The notes under the pieces: generated by a model
What the model was told of the DNA's origin: nothing
Database searches by the model: none
Seen by the model: only the letters and a program-made list of their open reading frames with translations
Assembly: GCF_003994855.1 (NCBI RefSeq)
Contig: NZ_CP034142.1
Span: 620,001-684,000, forward strand
Direction of reading: 5' to 3'
Length of the DNA stretch: 64,000 nucleotides
Source of the DNA: Marinobacter sp. NP-4(2019)
GTDB taxonomy: Bacteria > Pseudomonadota > Gammaproteobacteria > Pseudomonadales > Oleiphilaceae
Program-made: the position numbers and the translations under genes
In this document: positions 9,315 through 18,459 of the stretch, one piece after another
How positions within the stretch are numbered: position 1 is the stretch's first letter
How the letters are laid out: every line of letters starts with the position of its first letter

Positions 9315-10109
9315 ATGACTATTGATAGCAAAGGTCTGGAGGTAATGGCCGAGTCTCTTCGAATGGCCGAGCAGACCGGCGAGCCGATCGCCCCAATGCG
9401 TGAGCGCATTGGCGAAGACAACGCCGAAGCAGCCTATCAGATCCAGCGGCTAAACGTGGCCCACGCCTGCGCCAACGGGGCACGCGTGGTTGGGCGCAAG
9501 ATCGGCCTGACCAATCCTAAAGTTCAGGCTCAGTTGGGTGTGAATCAGCCGGATTTTGGCACCCTGTATGCCGATATGGCCTACGGCGATAACGAAGAAG
9601 TCCCGATTGACCGGGTGCTGCAGCCGAAAGTGGAGGCGGAGATCGCCCTGGTGCTAGCTGATGATCTCCCCCGGGAAGACACCGGGCTGGCTGACCTGGT
9701 AGCTGCGGTGGACTGGGTCATGCCCGCCCTGGAAATTGTCGGCAGTCGGGTAGAGAACTGGAACATCCGTTTTGTGGACACCGTGGCGGATAACGCCTCC
9801 AGTGGTTGCTTTGTATTGGGTGGCCCGGCGCGCCGTATTGACGGCGTGGATTTGCGTAAGGCAGCCATGAGCATGACCCGTAATGGCGACGAAGTGTCTG
9901 CCGGCGACGGTTCTGAGTGTCTGGGCAACCCGCTCAACGCTGCCGTCTGGCTGGCGCGCAAAATGGCCACCCTGGGCGAGCCATTGCGTAAAGGCGACAT
10001 CATTTTGACCGGCGCGCTGGGGCCTATGTCGCCCGTGGCTGCCGGTGACCGGTTTGAGGCCGTGATTGAAGGCATTGGCCAGGTGGGCGTGTCGTTCAGT
10101 GTTGAATAA
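9315..10109 (+). CDS. mhpD: 2-keto-4-pentenoate hydratase (MhpD)
   Basis: The 264-residue protein matches the 2-oxopent-4-enoate hydratase family, which adds water to 2-hydroxypentadienoate to give 4-hydroxy-2-oxopentanoate using a divalent metal. Family stretches include GRKIGLTNPKVQAQLGV, DFGTLYADM, the metal-ligand region KVEAEIALVL and DWVMPALEIVGSRVENW. It lies between the hydrolase and the acylating acetaldehyde dehydrogenase, as in E. coli. The start ATG at 9315 follows an ACCGGGGAAC ribosome-binding region. Confidence 0.92.
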   Translation: MTIDSKGLEVMAESLRMAEQTGEPIAPMRERIGEDNAEAAYQIQRLNVAHACANGARVVGRKIGLTNPKVQAQLGVNQPDFGTLYADMAYGDNEEVPIDRVLQPKVEAEIALVLADDLPREDTGLADLVAAVDWVMPALEIVGSRVENWNIRFVDTVADNASSGCFVLGGPARRIDGVDLRKAAMSMTRNGDEVSAGDGSECLGNPLNAAVWLARKMATLGEPLRKGDIILTGALGPMSPVAAGDRFEAVIEGIGQVGVSFSVE

Positions 10110-10139
10110 AGCCCACTGGATATTCTGAGGAAACGAGTT

Positions 10140-11075
10140 ATGAGCAAGAAAATCAAAGCCGCGATCATCGGCTCTGGCAACATCGGTACCGACCTGATGA
10201 TCAAGATCCTGCGCAATGGCCAGAACATTGAGATGGGCGCCATGGTAGGTATCGACCCGGAATCCGACGGCCTGGCCCGTGCCAGACGCATGGGCGTGGC
10301 CACCACCCACGAGGGTGTGGATGGCCTGGTGAAGATGCCGGAGTTTGCCGACATTGATGTTGTGTTTGACGCCACCTCCGCTGGCGCTCACAGGCACAAC
10401 GAAGTGTTCCTGCGGGGCCACAAGGAAAGCATCAAGATCGTTGATCTGACGCCTGCTGCGATTGGCCCGTATTGTGTGCCGGTGGTCAACCTGGAGCAGA
10501 ACCTGCAGGAAGGCAACGTGAACATGGTCACCTGCGGTGGCCAGGCCACCATTCCAATGGTGGCAGCGGTGTCACGAATCGCGAAGGTACATTACGCCGA
10601 AATCGTCGCCTCGATTTCCAGCAAATCCGCTGGCCCGGGTACCCGTGCCAACATCGACGAGTTCACCGAAACCACCTCCAAAGCCATCGAGGTGGTCGGT
10701 GGTGCCCGCAAGGGCAAGGCTATCATCATTCTCAACCCGGCTGAGCCGCCACTGCTGATGCGGGACACCGTCTACGTGCTGTCCGACGCTGCCGACAAGG
10801 CCGAAGTTGAAAAGTCTGTAGAGGAGATGGCCGCTGCTGTACAGAGTTACGTTCCGGGTTACCGCCTGAAGCAGAAGGTGCAGTTTGACGAGATCCCGGA
10901 AGATCGGCCCATCAACGTACCGGGGCTTGGTCATTTCAGCGGACTGAAAACCTCCGTGTTCCTGGAAGTGGAAGGCGCAGCCCATTACCTTCCGGCCTAT
11001 GCCGGCAACCTCGACATCATGACCTCCGCAGCTCTTGGTACTGCCGAGCGCATCGCCGAGTCACTGATCAACTGA
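10140..11075 (+). CDS. mhpF: Acetaldehyde dehydrogenase, CoA-acylating (MhpF)
   Basis: This 311-residue enzyme oxidises acetaldehyde to acetyl-CoA with NAD and CoA. The nucleotide-binding motif AAIIGSGNIGTDLMIKIL is at the N-terminus, and the catalytic Cys132 lies in MVTCGGQATIPMV, the position known for DmpF-type enzymes. The C-terminal part contains the dimerisation and aldolase-contact region. MhpF and MhpE normally form a channelled complex that passes acetaldehyde directly between active sites; the two genes are adjacent here (12 nt apart), consistent with that. Confidence 0.94.
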   Translation: MSKKIKAAIIGSGNIGTDLMIKILRNGQNIEMGAMVGIDPESDGLARARRMGVATTHEGVDGLVKMPEFADIDVVFDATSAGAHRHNEVFLRGHKESIKIVDLTPAAIGPYCVPVVNLEQNLQEGNVNMVTCGGQATIPMVAAVSRIAKVHYAEIVASISSKSAGPGTRANIDEFTETTSKAIEVVGGARKGKAIIILNPAEPPLLMRDTVYVLSDAADKAEVEKSVEEMAAAVQSYVPGYRLKQKVQFDEIPEDRPINVPGLGHFSGLKTSVFLEVEGAAHYLPAYAGNLDIMTSAALGTAERIAESLIN

Positions 11076-11087
11076 GGAGTCTGACAA

Positions 11088-12116
11088 ATGACCTTTAACC
11101 CTGGCAAGAAACTCACCATCTCCGATGTGACTTTGCGAGACGGCAGCCATGCCGTTCGCCATCAGTACTCCATCAAGAACGTGCAGGACATCGCGCGGGC
11201 GCTGGATCAGGCCAAAGTCGACAGCATCGAAGTGGCCCATGGCGATGGCCTGCAGGGCTCCAGCTTCAACTACGGTTTTGGTGCCCACACCGACCTGGAG
11301 TGGATCGAGGCGGTCGCGGAAGTCATCGAGCACGCGCGGATCGCAACCTTGCTGCTGCCCGGTATCGGCACTGTCCAGGACTTGGACAACGCCTACAACG
11401 CCGGTGCACGCATCGTGCGCGTGGCAACCCACTGCACCGAAGCGGACGTCTCCAGACAGCACATTGAACACGCCCGCAAACTGGGCATGGACACCGTGGG
11501 CTTCCTGATGATGAGCCACATGCAGACTCCGCAAGGTCTGGCTGAGCAGGCGAAGCTGATGGAAAGCTATGGCGCCACCTGTATCTACGTGGTGGACTCC
11601 GGTGGCGCGATGAACATGAATGATATCCGTGATCGTTTCCGGGCGGTGAAAGACGTGCTGGATCCTAGAACCGAAACCGGTATCCATGCCCACCACAACC
11701 TGGCGTTGGGTGTGGCCAATTCCATCGTCGCGGTAGAAGAAGGGTGTGACCGTGTTGACGCGTCCCTGGCAGGCCAGGGCGCTGGCGCCGGTAACGCTCC
11801 GTTGGAGGTGTGCGTTGCGGCCTTTGACAAGCTGGGCTGGGAGCACGGCACTGACCTGTACAAGCTGATGGATGCTGCTGATGACATCGTACGACCGCTG
11901 CAGGATCGCCCGGTGCGTGTGGATCGTGAAACCCTGGCCTTGGGCTACGCCGGTGTTTACTCCAGCTTCCTGCGCCACTCCGAGGTGGCCGCACAGAAAT
12001 ACGGCCTGAAAACCGTGGATATTCTGGTGGAGCTTGGCCGACGCCGCATGGTGGGTGGCCAGGAAGACATGATTGTGGATGTTGCGTTGGACCTGCTGAA
12101 GCAGATCGAGAAGTAG
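11088..12116 (+). CDS. mhpE: 4-hydroxy-2-oxovalerate aldolase (MhpE)
   Basis: The 342-residue protein is a DmpG/HMGL-family class II aldolase that cleaves 4-hydroxy-2-oxopentanoate into pyruvate and acetaldehyde. It shows the metal/substrate motif SDVTLRDGSHAVRHQ at the N-terminus, VDSGGAMNMNDI in the middle and the metal-binding HAHHNLALGVAN. The C-terminal DmpG communication domain ends with GGQEDMIVDVALDL. It is the last gene of the operon and is followed within 30 nt by a strong terminator. Products feed directly into central metabolism. Confidence 0.94.
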   Translation: MTFNPGKKLTISDVTLRDGSHAVRHQYSIKNVQDIARALDQAKVDSIEVAHGDGLQGSSFNYGFGAHTDLEWIEAVAEVIEHARIATLLLPGIGTVQDLDNAYNAGARIVRVATHCTEADVSRQHIEHARKLGMDTVGFLMMSHMQTPQGLAEQAKLMESYGATCIYVVDSGGAMNMNDIRDRFRAVKDVLDPRTETGIHAHHNLALGVANSIVAVEEGCDRVDASLAGQGAGAGNAPLEVCVAAFDKLGWEHGTDLYKLMDAADDIVRPLQDRPVRVDRETLALGYAGVYSSFLRHSEVAAQKYGLKTVDILVELGRRRMVGGQEDMIVDVALDLLKQIEK

Positions 12117-12145
12117 GTAAGAGGCGTTGTTGTGACTCCTCGTTT

Positions 12146-12179
12146 GGCCAGTTGGACATGTCCAACTGGCCCTTTTTTT
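12146..12179 (+). terminator. Rho-independent terminator of the mhp operon
   Basis: A perfect 13-bp palindromic stem at 12146-12171 (GGCCAGTTGGACA and its complement) is followed by seven T residues at 12173-12179. It lies 30 nt after mhpE and before the operator of the next transcription unit. Confidence 0.92.
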
Positions 12180-12194
12180 GTCCACAGGAAAGGT

Positions 12195-12211
12195 TGTGCA
12201 TCAGGTGCACA
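12195..12211. promoter_or_regulatory. Second predicted MhpR operator, upstream of the TRAP/sulfatase genes
   Basis: TGTGCATCAGGTGCACA is an inverted repeat (TGTGCA/TGCACA) that matches the E. coli MhpR operator, as I recall it, at 14 of 17 positions. It lies between the mhp terminator and the TRAP transporter genes, about 190 nt before the DctP start. This suggests that the transporter, porin and sulfatase genes are controlled by the same IclR regulator as mhpA-E. Confidence 0.65.
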
Positions 12212-12400
12212 TAGCAAGTGATTTTTATTGAGCCTGACTTTTGTCAGTTCCTATACTGCAGACAGCAAAGGATAGGGATATACACGTATTTAGCAGGTTA
12301 CGGAAAAAGAATTTCCGTTGCCTTGATGAAGGTCAAATTGGGAGCGCCATGCTGGCCTGAAAAGACAATCAATACTGAATTTCTATACTCGGTGAACATT

Positions 12401-13540
12401 ATGACAATAACATTACCTTCCATAAAAACCGCCGCCAACATACTGTGCGGAGTCGTACTTGCAGCAACCCTCGTTTCAGGCGTATCAGCCAGGGAGCTTC
12501 GTTTAGCTTCCGGTTTGCCGCCCCTTCATCCTGCCCATGATCCTCTGTATACCGATTTCCAGGAGCTGTTGCCGGAGTACTCGAACGGCAACCTGAGTGG
12601 TCGTCTGTTCGGCACAGAAATTACCACTCTGGGCAATATGCGGGCTGCAATTCTTAGCGGTATGGTGGAAGTCGGTCTTTTCTTGCCATCTTATTTCCCG
12701 GCAGACCTGCCGAATTTCAATCTGGTGGGTGATTTGTCCATGATGGGACACCGCAATCCCCAGGTGACCGCGGCCGCGATGACGGAATACGTTGTTACCT
12801 GTGATGATTGCCAAAGCGAATTCAAGAAACTGGGTGTGGTCTACACCAACTCCCACGCCAACCCCTACAGCCTCCTGACGACAGCTCCCGTGACCAAGCC
12901 GGAAGACCTGGAAGGACTGCGCCTGCGTACCGCAACACCGCAACATGCGCGTTGGGTCGAGGCCATGGGTGGCAAAGCGGTCACCATGACCACCGGTGAG
13001 GCGTTCGAGGCGTTGTCCCAGCGTGTCATTGACGGCACGGTGACGTCTATCTCTGATGTGATTTCCTTCAATCTGGGCGAAGTCATCTCGCACATCACCC
13101 TGTTGGACATGGGTACTTTCCATTCTCTGGCCAATCATTCCGTCAAGAACAACGTCTGGCAAGGTCTGTCAGTGGATGATCGCGAGGCTTTGATGAAAGC
13201 GTCAATCGTAGCCAACGTGAGGACCACTGCTCGCTGGGTGGAAATGGTTGAAGAAGGTAAGTCTGTTGCCCGTGAGAATGGCCTGAAAATTATTGAGCCT
13301 TCCGAAACGCTGATTGCCAGTACCGATGAGTTCAAGACGCAGGATCTCGTGACTGCGGCCGCCAGCTCGGAAGAGCGTTTCGATATTGTCGGAGCGGAAG
13401 AAAAGATTGCCCGTTTCGACGCTCTGCTTAATAAGTGGGAACGGCTGATCGCGGAGTCCGAAGGCAGTGAAGAGGCCATTGTGGCGCTGTACGAATCGGA
13501 AATCCTCTCCAAGGTCGACCCGACAACATACGGCCTGTAA
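12401..13540 (+). CDS. TRAP transporter substrate-binding protein (DctP family)
   Basis: This 379-residue periplasmic protein starts MTITLPSIKTAANIL with a Sec signal peptide ending near VSGVSARE. The mature part has DctP-family features (RLFGTEITTLGNMRAAILSGMVEVGL, then EDLEGLRLRTATPQHARWVEAMGGKAVTMTTGEAFEALSQRVIDGTV), including the conserved Arg of LRLRT that usually salt-bridges a substrate carboxylate. I chose ATG 12401 because the signal peptide begins there, although an upstream in-frame start exists at 12218. It is followed by the small and large permease subunits. Ligand is unknown; context suggests an aromatic acid or its sulfate ester. Confidence 0.9.
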   Translation: MTITLPSIKTAANILCGVVLAATLVSGVSARELRLASGLPPLHPAHDPLYTDFQELLPEYSNGNLSGRLFGTEITTLGNMRAAILSGMVEVGLFLPSYFPADLPNFNLVGDLSMMGHRNPQVTAAAMTEYVVTCDDCQSEFKKLGVVYTNSHANPYSLLTTAPVTKPEDLEGLRLRTATPQHARWVEAMGGKAVTMTTGEAFEALSQRVIDGTVTSISDVISFNLGEVISHITLLDMGTFHSLANHSVKNNVWQGLSVDDREALMKASIVANVRTTARWVEMVEEGKSVARENGLKIIEPSETLIASTDEFKTQDLVTAAASSEERFDIVGAEEKIARFDALLNKWERLIAESEGSEEAIVALYESEILSKVDPTTYGL

Positions 13541-13600
13541 ACCACTCCCGGGCGGCCATCATCGCGGTGGCCTTGATTCCAAAGTGAGGTTAAGAGCGTT

Positions 13601-14107
13601 ATGAACACTCTATTCCGATTAGTGGAAAAGCTCACAGGGTTCCTGTCGTACTTCGGCATGATCGGCATTCTGGCCATGATGGTCCATATCTGTGCCGACG
13701 TGATTGCCCGCACGGTGTTCGAAGTATCGGTGCCGGCCACCCTGGAGATGGTCACCCGCTATTACATGCTCATGCTGGTTCTGTTACCGCTGGCGTGGGT
13801 CGAAAGTAAGCGTTTGATGATTGTTGTTGAGGCATTTTCCAGCGTGTTCGGCAAGCTTGGTTTGCGCGTGGTGGATGTGCTGGTGGCTATTGCCTGCATT
13901 GGTGTTTACTCGGTGCTGGCGGTTAGCACCTGGGACAAGGCCATGGAGCAGTTCGATGTGGGTGCCTACATCGTAGCGCTGGATACCCAGATCATTGTTT
14001 GGCCGGGTTATTTCGCTTTGCCTTTCGGATTCGGGTTGGCTGCGCTGGTCTGCCTGGCACGTATACCGCTTCTGTTGTTCCCGCAATCGGCTCCTGACGC
14101 CGCGTAG
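13601..14107 (+). CDS. TRAP transporter small permease (DctQ)
   Basis: A 168-residue inner-membrane protein with four predicted membrane segments (near FGMIGILAMMVHICADVIA, ITRYYMLMLVLLPLAWVE, VVDVLVAIACIGVYSVLA and GYFALPFGFGLAALVCLA), the usual size and layout of DctQ. It works with DctM to form the sodium-coupled TRAP channel that receives substrate from the binding protein. It begins 60 nt after the DctP stop, and the DctM start follows within 11 nt. Confidence 0.88.
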   Translation: MNTLFRLVEKLTGFLSYFGMIGILAMMVHICADVIARTVFEVSVPATLEMVTRYYMLMLVLLPLAWVESKRLMIVVEAFSSVFGKLGLRVVDVLVAIACIGVYSVLAVSTWDKAMEQFDVGAYIVALDTQIIVWPGYFALPFGFGLAALVCLARIPLLLFPQSAPDAA

Positions 14108-14117
14108 GTATTTCGCT

Positions 14118-15413
14118 ATGTCTCTCGAAACAGGTCTGATCGGTCTTGGCATTCTGCTGGCCCTGCTGATTTTACGGGTTCCGGTGGCGATTGCCCTTAT
14201 TGGTGTATCGCTTGGTGGTATCGGAGCCATGATGGGGGTGGACGTGGCGGTCAGTATGCTGGCGTCCAAACCTTATGACTTCCTGTCCAAGTGGACGCTC
14301 AGCGCGGTGCCCATGTTCCTGCTGATGGGCTTCATCAGTTATCACACCGGGCTGACAGCGGGACTGTTTAACGCCGCCAAAGTGGTGTTCCGTTGGCTGC
14401 CGGGCGGTCTGGCTATATCCAGTGTTTTCGCCAGTTCCGGTTTCGCCGCGGTTTCCGGTTCTAGCGTGGCGTGTGCTGCGGCCATGGGCAAGATCGCCAT
14501 TCCTGAAATGGTGCGTTCCGGCTATAAGCCCAGTTTTGCCTGCGGCACTATCGCGGCCGGCGGCACCATCGGTGCGCTGATTCCTCCCAGCATTCTGATG
14601 ATTATCTACGGTACCTTCACCCAGACCTCGATTACCAATGTCTTCCTGGGTGGTATTGTGATCGGGCTGGTCACCGCCGTGGCTTACAGCCTGGTTATTC
14701 TGCTGGTGAGTTTTTTCCGACCGGATATCGTGCCCCGGCATGAAAAAGGTGCACTGGACTACACGGCTGCCCAGGCTATCCGTGAAATCTGGCCGGTGCT
14801 TGTGCTTGGCGCGATTATCTTTGGCGGAATGTTCTCCGGTGTCTTCACCGCAACCGAAGCCGGGGCCATCGGCGCGGGCGGCGCCATCATCATTTCCCTG
14901 CTGTTGCGCCGGCTGGACCTGGGTATCTTCAAAACAGCGCTGCTGGAGACGCTGGCCACCACATCGTCGCTGCTGATCATCGGTATCGGTGCCAGCATGT
15001 TTACCGTGTTCCTCAGTCTCAGCGGCGTGTCAGGCGCCGTTGGGGATTTGCTGGCCGACTGGGAGCTGAGTTTCCTGCAGCTGATGCTGATGATTGTCGT
15101 GGTCTACCTGGTATTGGGGCTTTTCATGGAACCGTTCGGCGCCATGCTTATTACCCTGCCTATCTTTCTGCCAATTCTGGACAGCTTTCAGGTATCGCTG
15201 ATCTGGTTTGGCGTCCTGGTGGTCAAGCTTCTGGAAATCGGCATGATCACTCCACCGGTGGGTATGAACATTTTCGTGATTCGTGGCGTTGCTGCGAAAT
15301 ATGCGTCACTGGTCGATATCTTCCGGGGTGTCACCCTGTTTCTGGTGGCGGACCTGTTTATTGTTGCGCTGATGGTACTTGCGCCGGAGTTCGTGATGAT
15401 CCTCAGTGGCTAA
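14118..15413 (+). CDS. TRAP transporter large permease (DctM)
   Basis: The 431-residue protein has many hydrophobic segments and family stretches such as AVPMFLLMGFISYHTGLTAGLF, the GSSVACAAAMGKIAIPEM region and GTIAAGGTIGALIPPSILMIIYG, plus the C-terminal EIGMITPPVGMNIFVIRG. DctM is the transport subunit of TRAP systems. I chose ATG 14118 because it follows the DctQ stop and the first membrane helix begins immediately; an earlier in-frame start overlaps DctQ. It completes the DctPQM set. Confidence 0.93.
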   Translation: MSLETGLIGLGILLALLILRVPVAIALIGVSLGGIGAMMGVDVAVSMLASKPYDFLSKWTLSAVPMFLLMGFISYHTGLTAGLFNAAKVVFRWLPGGLAISSVFASSGFAAVSGSSVACAAAMGKIAIPEMVRSGYKPSFACGTIAAGGTIGALIPPSILMIIYGTFTQTSITNVFLGGIVIGLVTAVAYSLVILLVSFFRPDIVPRHEKGALDYTAAQAIREIWPVLVLGAIIFGGMFSGVFTATEAGAIGAGGAIIISLLLRRLDLGIFKTALLETLATTSSLLIIGIGASMFTVFLSLSGVSGAVGDLLADWELSFLQLMLMIVVVYLVLGLFMEPFGAMLITLPIFLPILDSFQVSLIWFGVLVVKLLEIGMITPPVGMNIFVIRGVAAKYASLVDIFRGVTLFLVADLFIVALMVLAPEFVMILSG

Positions 15414-15569
15414 CCTTCCGGGCCTCCGCTAGCCGGCTGTCTGCCCGTCATACCAACTCACATGATGCACTTAAAAAGAGGAGGGATTGCTCCAGGGTAG
15501 CCTTTACCACTCTTGATTATAAAAACAAATCAAACACTCAGTCATGATAAATAAAATGGATGAAATCCT

Positions 15570-16721
15570 ATGAAACAGTATTTTCAGTCCAAAGCTATGT
15601 TCCGTGGCGCCATTAGTTTGTCTCTGATGGCCGTTAGTATGAATTCCACTGCACTGGATTTTGAGGCAGCTGGCACCAAGGCAAGCCTTTACGGTTATGC
15701 CGAGCTCAACATGATCTACGATGTGGATGCCAACCTTGGGCCGTTGCTGGTTCCGCAAAACGTAGGTCTGGACACTCAGGCGGTGGCCGAAGGGCATTTC
15801 CAGGCAGATGCCAGTGAATCCCGCATTGGGCTGTCTACTGTGACCCCGATGGAACACGGGGGTGATCTGAAAGTCGTGGTTGAAGGCGACTTCTTTGGTA
15901 CAGGTAATTTGCGGTTGCGTAAAGCCTACGGTGAATGGAACGGCATTCTGGCCGGTCAGACCTTCACCAATTTCCCGGGTTTTACCGGTATCTACCCCAC
16001 TGTTGATTTCCGCGTACCGGTCGGTTCGTCCACCGCTCGCCAGGCGCAGCTACGCTATACCACCGGCAATCTCTCAATGGCTCTGGAAGATGGGGGTAAC
16101 CTTGGCGGCAGTGTCGCCAGCGAAGTTAATGTTGCTAATGGCACGCCGACGACCGCTGCCAGTGCCAAAGACTCTCTTCCGGACGTTACGATTCGCTACG
16201 GGTCCCGAGGACCGACCAGCTATCATGCGTCTGTTGTGTTGCGTCAGCTCGCAGTAGACACCGGAACTGATGATGACTCGGCGTTTGGATGGGGGGCGTC
16301 TTTCGGTATTGCTCAGGCTTTGACCGACACGCTGACTGTCCGGGCGAGTGTTGTGCATGGTGATGGTTTGGGTGGATACCTGAACCGCAACCCGGGCGCG
16401 CCAGCCTATGTCGTGGGCGGTGACGTCGAGACAATCGAAGCCACGGGCGGCACCCTGGGGGCCACTCTGAAAGTCGGTCCCGGCGCAATCACTTTGGGTA
16501 CGGCTATTGCCAAAGCGGACTGGGACGAAGCTGTAAAGGATGGCCTGACGGGCGCTGAAAATGCCAATGAAGAGTTTCGCTCTACCCACCTGAACTACAT
16601 CTGGTCTTCGATGAAGAACATCACCTTTGGTGTAGAGGCTGCATACCACGAGCGAGAGCTCTGGAGTGGTGCTAATGGTGATGCAATCCGCTTGCAGGGC
16701 ATGGCGAAGTTCAGCTTCTGA
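15570..16721 (+). CDS. DcaP-like outer-membrane porin
   Basis: This 383-residue protein has an N-terminal signal peptide ending near NSTALDF and a beta-barrel pattern of alternating residues ending in the aromatic residue Phe (MAKFSF), as outer-membrane porins do. ASLYGYAELNMIYDVDAN, ASESRIGLSTVTP, GGDLKVVVEGDFFG and LRLRKAYGEWNGILAGQTFTNF resemble the DcaP family, which imports dicarboxylates and aromatic acids in Acinetobacter and others. It lies between the TRAP transporter and the sulfatase, suggesting that the same compound crosses the outer membrane here. No clear terminator separates it from either side. Confidence 0.8.
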   Translation: MKQYFQSKAMFRGAISLSLMAVSMNSTALDFEAAGTKASLYGYAELNMIYDVDANLGPLLVPQNVGLDTQAVAEGHFQADASESRIGLSTVTPMEHGGDLKVVVEGDFFGTGNLRLRKAYGEWNGILAGQTFTNFPGFTGIYPTVDFRVPVGSSTARQAQLRYTTGNLSMALEDGGNLGGSVASEVNVANGTPTTAASAKDSLPDVTIRYGSRGPTSYHASVVLRQLAVDTGTDDDSAFGWGASFGIAQALTDTLTVRASVVHGDGLGGYLNRNPGAPAYVVGGDVETIEATGGTLGATLKVGPGAITLGTAIAKADWDEAVKDGLTGAENANEEFRSTHLNYIWSSMKNITFGVEAAYHERELWSGANGDAIRLQGMAKFSF

Positions 16722-16761
16722 ACCCCTGTACCTTCACAACGATGGTAAGAGGATTAAAACA

Positions 16762-18459
16762 ATGAAAACTACTTTTCGACAGTTATTGTCCACCGCCGCT
16801 TTGGTGGTATTTTCCGCACTTTCGATACCCGCAAGCGGTGCCAATGCTTCTCCTAATATTCTGCTGCTGGTTGCGGACGATTTGGGCTATTCCGACATCG
16901 GCGCCTTCGGAAGCGAAATCGCGACTCCTCATATTGATTCCCTGGTGTCGCAGGGGCGCATGATCACGGACTTCTACAGTGCGCCAAGCTGCTCGCCGAC
17001 CCGGGCAATGCTGCTGACTGGAAACGACCAGCACTTGGCCGGCCTCGGTTTGATGGCGGAGGTCCGTAAACGACGTTTTCCGGGTAACGTTCCTGTTCTG
17101 CCGGGCTATGAGGGGGTGCTTCGACATCAGGTTGTTACCCTGGCCCAGCTACTCAATGACGCAGGCTACAAGACCATACTCTCGGGAAAATGGCATTTGG
17201 GCAAGAGTGAAGACCTGCAACCCCAGAACCAGGGATTTGAGCAATCCTGGACCGTGCAGGAAGGTGGCTCTGCGAACTTTAAACAGGATGAAATGGGGCT
17301 TTTCCCCAATTACCCGGCAACCTTCCTGCACAATGGAGAACCGCTGGAATTGCCGGAGGACTTCAACGCCACAGAATATTATACGGACAAGCTGATCGCC
17401 TCGACGGAAGAGGCCCGCAATGAGGGGCGTCCGTTCTTTGCCCTGGCGGCCTATACAGCCCCACATTGGCCGCTGCAGGCGCCTGACCGCTACCTGGAAA
17501 TGTATCGTGGCAAGTACGACGAGGGCTACCAGGCTATAGCCGATGCTCGGATTGGCCGGATGAGGGAGCTAGGGCTGTTGCCGGAGGATTTTCCGGAACG
17601 GGCGGTTCTCGACGAGTCACCGGCCTGGGAAACCCTGAGTGCGGCGGAGCAACAGCGCTCCGCCCGCGAGATGGAAGTCTATGCCGCGATGGTGACCCAG
17701 CTGGATACCGAGATAGGGCGTCTCGTGGAGCATCTGAAGCGTACCGGTCAGTACGAAGATACCTTCATCATGTTCATGTCCGACAATGGTCCTGAGTCAA
17801 AGGATTATGATCGGCGGGTGGGTGACTGGATCGCCGAAAACTTTGATAACAGCCTCGACAATCTTGGGCGGAAGAACTCGTTCGTCACTTACCCAAAGGC
17901 CTGGGCCCAAGTCAGTGCGCAGCCCTTCCGTGGTTACAAACAGACCATTCAGGAAGGTGGTATTCGGGTACCAGCGATCATCCATTATCCGGCCAAGCTG
18001 GCGCCGGGAGGTCCGAATGAAGTGTTCATGAGTGTCCGGGATGTCATGCCCACCCTATTGGAACTGGCTTCCGTCAATCCTCCGGGCATCGAGTACCAGG
18101 GTCGCTCCGTGTACCCGGTTCAGGGGCGTTCGCGCTGGTCTGCCCTGCATGATGCATCTGTCCAGGATCAGGAGGCAGGAGTGCTGGGTTGGGAAGTCGA
18201 TGGTAGTGCGGCGCTGCGCAAGGGGCCCCTCAAACTGGTTTACACGGTGAAGGAAGCCGATACGGGGTGGCAGCTATACGACCTGGCGCAGGATCCGGGT
18301 GAGCGCAACAATCTGGCGGAGGAACGCCCTGCGGAACTGAGTCGCCTGCTGACGGAATGGCAGCATTACGCCCAGGTGAACAACATCGCCCTCAATGACG
18401 ATCTCACACCGGCCTTGCCGTTGATTGAAACCACATCCAAGGCCGGGACAGGGCAATGA
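16762..18459 (+). CDS. Exported type I sulfatase (arylsulfatase family)
   Basis: The 565-residue enzyme starts MKTTFRQLLSTAALVVFSAL, a Sec signal peptide cleaved near SGANA, so it should be periplasmic. Sulfatase signatures are NILLLVADDLGYSDIGAFG (metal ligands), the formylglycine motif CSPTRAMLLTG with Cys77, SGKWHLGK, and MSDNGPE. Cys77 must be oxidised to formylglycine, and the maturase gene overlaps the stop codon. I preferred ATG 16762 (TAAGAGGA upstream) over an in-frame start inside the porin gene. The closest known activity is hydrolysis of aryl or alkyl sulfate esters. Being next to an aromatic-degradation operon, it probably removes sulfate from a phenolic sulfate; this is inference. 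Confidence 0.9.
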   Translation: MKTTFRQLLSTAALVVFSALSIPASGANASPNILLLVADDLGYSDIGAFGSEIATPHIDSLVSQGRMITDFYSAPSCSPTRAMLLTGNDQHLAGLGLMAEVRKRRFPGNVPVLPGYEGVLRHQVVTLAQLLNDAGYKTILSGKWHLGKSEDLQPQNQGFEQSWTVQEGGSANFKQDEMGLFPNYPATFLHNGEPLELPEDFNATEYYTDKLIASTEEARNEGRPFFALAAYTAPHWPLQAPDRYLEMYRGKYDEGYQAIADARIGRMRELGLLPEDFPERAVLDESPAWETLSAAEQQRSAREMEVYAAMVTQLDTEIGRLVEHLKRTGQYEDTFIMFMSDNGPESKDYDRRVGDWIAENFDNSLDNLGRKNSFVTYPKAWAQVSAQPFRGYKQTIQEGGIRVPAIIHYPAKLAPGGPNEVFMSVRDVMPTLLELASVNPPGIEYQGRSVYPVQGRSRWSALHDASVQDQEAGVLGWEVDGSAALRKGPLKLVYTVKEADTGWQLYDLAQDPGERNNLAEERPAELSRLLTEWQHYAQVNNIALNDDLTPALPLIETTSKAGTGQ

